A DNA stretch of 64,000 nucleotides from Pedobacter sp. (GTDB lineage Bacteria; Bacteroidota; Bacteroidia; Sphingobacteriales; Sphingobacteriaceae). Location: assembly GCA_008015505.1 (NCBI GenBank), contig SSFR01000012.1:1-64000 (forward strand), in the 5' to 3' direction. Under the pieces are notes generated by a model. It worked only from the letters and a program-made list of their open reading frames with translations. It had not been told where the DNA came from and ran no database searches. Of this stretch, positions 62,427 through 64,000 are shown one piece after another; position 1 is the stretch's first letter, and every line of letters begins with the position of its first letter. A program made the translations under genes and the position numbers.

Positions 62427-64000
62427 ATGGCAAGTGCAGTAAAATTGGATCATGCTGTTTCAGGACATCACCATGATCACGATCATGGTCATCACAAAGA
62501 AACTTTTATCACTAAATATATATTCAGCCAAGATCATAAGATGATAGCCAAGCAGTTCCTTATAACTGGTATTATCATGGCTGTTATTGCGATGATTTTA
62601 TCGGTGTTGTTCCGTTTGCAGTTGGGGTGGCCAGATAAGAGTTTTCCTATTTTAGAAACATTTCTAGGAAAATGGGCTGAAGGGGGGCGTATTAAGCCTG
62701 ATTTTTTCTTGGCTTTGGTAACTATTCATGGTACGATGATGGTGTTTTTCGTACTTACGGCCGGTTTGAGTGGAACGTTTAGTAACTTATTAATTCCCCT
62801 GCAGATCGGTGCACGTGATATGGCTTCTCCATTTTTGAATATGCTATCTTATTGGCTATTCTTCTTGGCTTGTGCCATTATGCTTGGATCATTTTTTACT
62901 CAGACTGGTCCAGCGAGTGCGGGATGGACGGTGTATCCACCACTATCAGCTTTGCCTAAAGCAATTCCTGGTTCAGGTATAGGTATGACTTTATGGCTAA
63001 TTAGCATGACTTCCTTCGTGGCATCAGCTTTGATAGGAGGGCTAAACTATATTAGTACTATTTTGAATATGCGTACCAGAGGTATGGACTTATGGAAAAT
63101 GCCTTTAACAATTTGGGCGCTATTTCTAACAGCTATCTTGGGAGTACTTACTTTTCCGGTGCTTGTTGCTGCTGTTGTGCTGTTAATATTCGATCGCAGT
63201 TTTGGTACTAGTTTTTATTTGTCAGAGATTGTTGTTGCTGGGCAGACTTTGCCTAATCAGGGAGGAAGTCCAATTCTTTGGCAGCATCTGTTTTGGTTTT
63301 TAGGACATCCTGAGGTATATATTGTGATTATGCCAGCACTTGGGATTACATCGGAAGTTATCGCTGTTAATTCGCGCAAACCCATTTTCGGATATCATGC
63401 GATGGTTTACTCGTTAATCGGCATTACGGTGCTATCATTCATTGTGTGGGGGCATCATATGTTTGTTACAGGGATGAATCCATTTTTGGGTGGGGTGTTT
63501 ATGATTACAACACTCATTATTGCAGTGCCGTCCGCGGTAAAGACGTTTAATTATTTAGCTACACTGTGGCGTGGAAATATTCGGTTTACGCCGGCGATGT
63601 TATTTGCCATAGGTTTGGTTTCTTTTTTTATTTCTGGTGGATTGACTGGGATATTTTTAGGTAATTCTGTATTGGATATTAATTTACATGATACTTATTT
63701 TGTAGTTGCGCATTTTCATTTGGTAATGGGCTCAGCGGCAATTTTTGGAATGCTGTGTGGGGTATATCATTGGTTTCCTAAACTGTTTGGCCGTATGATG
63801 GATGAGAAATTGGCCTATTTGCATTTTTGGTTAACATTTGCAGGAGCTTATCTAGTATTTTTTCCCATGCATTTTATGGGCTTAGATGGTGTTCCTCGTC
63901 GTTATTATGCCTTCACTGAATTTGAGTTTATGAAGGAATGGCTAACAGTAAATGAGTTCGTGTCTTGGGCAGCAATTGTGGCGGCTTTGGCTCAGGTAGC
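62427..64000 (+). CDS. coxA: Cytochrome c oxidase subunit I (3' end beyond window)
   Basis: A continuous frame from the ATG at 62427 runs to the window end with no stop (524 codons). The protein begins with a His-rich segment (GHHHDHDHGHH) before the first span. It shows all heme-copper oxidase signatures: TIHGTMMVFFVL (low-spin heme a His), WQHLFWFLGHPEVYIVIMP (CuB His and the Glu-Val-Tyr K/D-channel motif), WGHHMFVTGMNP (two CuB His), and DTYFVVAHFHLVMG (high-spin heme and low-spin heme His). It is the proton-pumping catalytic subunit. Confidence 0.97.
   Translation, partial: MASAVKLDHAVSGHHHDHDHGHHKETFITKYIFSQDHKMIAKQFLITGIIMAVIAMILSVLFRLQLGWPDKSFPILETFLGKWAEGGRIKPDFFLALVTIHGTMMVFFVLTAGLSGTFSNLLIPLQIGARDMASPFLNMLSYWLFFLACAIMLGSFFTQTGPASAGWTVYPPLSALPKAIPGSGIGMTLWLISMTSFVASALIGGLNYISTILNMRTRGMDLWKMPLTIWALFLTAILGVLTFPVLVAAVVLLIFDRSFGTSFYLSEIVVAGQTLPNQGGSPILWQHLFWFLGHPEVYIVIMPALGITSEVIAVNSRKPIFGYHAMVYSLIGITVLSFIVWGHHMFVTGMNPFLGGVFMITTLIIAVPSAVKTFNYLATLWRGNIRFTPAMLFAIGLVSFFISGGLTGIFLGNSVLDINLHDTYFVVAHFHLVMGSAAIFGMLCGVYHWFPKLFGRMMDEKLAYLHFWLTFAGAYLVFFPMHFMGLDGVPRRYYAFTEFEFMKEWLTVNEFVSWAAIVAALAQV

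Overview
The window is AT-rich DNA from a member of the Bacteroidota, most likely a Sphingobacteriia/Cytophagia-type bacterium. The evidence is two different type IX secretion (T9SS) C-terminal sorting domains, a CarboxypepD_reg-plus-beta-barrel outer-membrane protein, many lipoproteins with a Cys-Lys-Lys start, a fused aspartokinase/homoserine dehydrogenase, alternative complex III next to a caa3-type oxidase, and almost no Shine-Dalgarno sequences. No rRNA or tRNA gene and no CRISPR array was seen.

Layout. 1-10.9 kb: the end of a giant T9SS protein, rpiB, an M28 peptidase, an unassigned 425-aa protein, then pgi, aroB, an S4 protein, an outer-membrane receptor-like protein and proline dehydrogenase. 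10.9-15.8 kb: a threonine operon (thrA-thrB-thrC, minus strand) preceded by an overlooked 17-codon Thr/Ile-rich leader peptide and a terminator, which together look like a transcription attenuator; thrB carries a frameshift. 15.9-18.2 kb: a secreted protein with an aerolysin-like Ser/Thr-rich region. 18.5-21 kb: rsgA, dtd and a hypothetical gene. 21-29.1 kb: the rod-shape set mreB-mreC-mreD-mrdA-rodA with a palindromic element between mreB and mreC, then purH and purN. 29.2-34.7 kb: a protein with a domain resembling plant IQM proteins, a lipoprotein, gpsA, a SirB1-type protein and a methyltransferase.

34.7-45.8 kb is the most unusual part. It looks like a natural-product locus: a class III aminotransferase, an unannotated 48-aa double-glycine leader peptide, a ferritin-like diiron protein, an isopenicillin-N-synthase-like oxygenase, a homospermidine-synthase homologue, and a 2104-aa NRPS (A-T-C-A-T-R). 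Read by eye, the adenylation pocket residues fit beta-alanine for module 1 and glycine for module 2, so a reductively released beta-alanyl-glycinal is predicted. An aldehyde-amine coupling enzyme (homospermidine synthase family) and a possible beta-alanine-forming aminotransferase beside it suggest a new peptide-aldehyde/polyamine-type metabolite.

45.8-51.1 kb: an Omp85-type protein and a tandem family of four PEBP-like lipoproteins, one of them broken by an in-frame amber codon. 51.3 kb: a deoxyhypusine-synthase-like gene. 52.7-64 kb: alternative complex III (actABCDEF) and cytochrome c oxidase coxB-coxA (coxA runs off the end), the respiratory quinol-to-oxygen chain.

Two repeat families cross these regions. 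One is a roughly 130-160 bp palindromic MITE-like element in four copies. The other is a short REP-like palindrome, two copies of which lie in frame inside the NRPS coding sequence.
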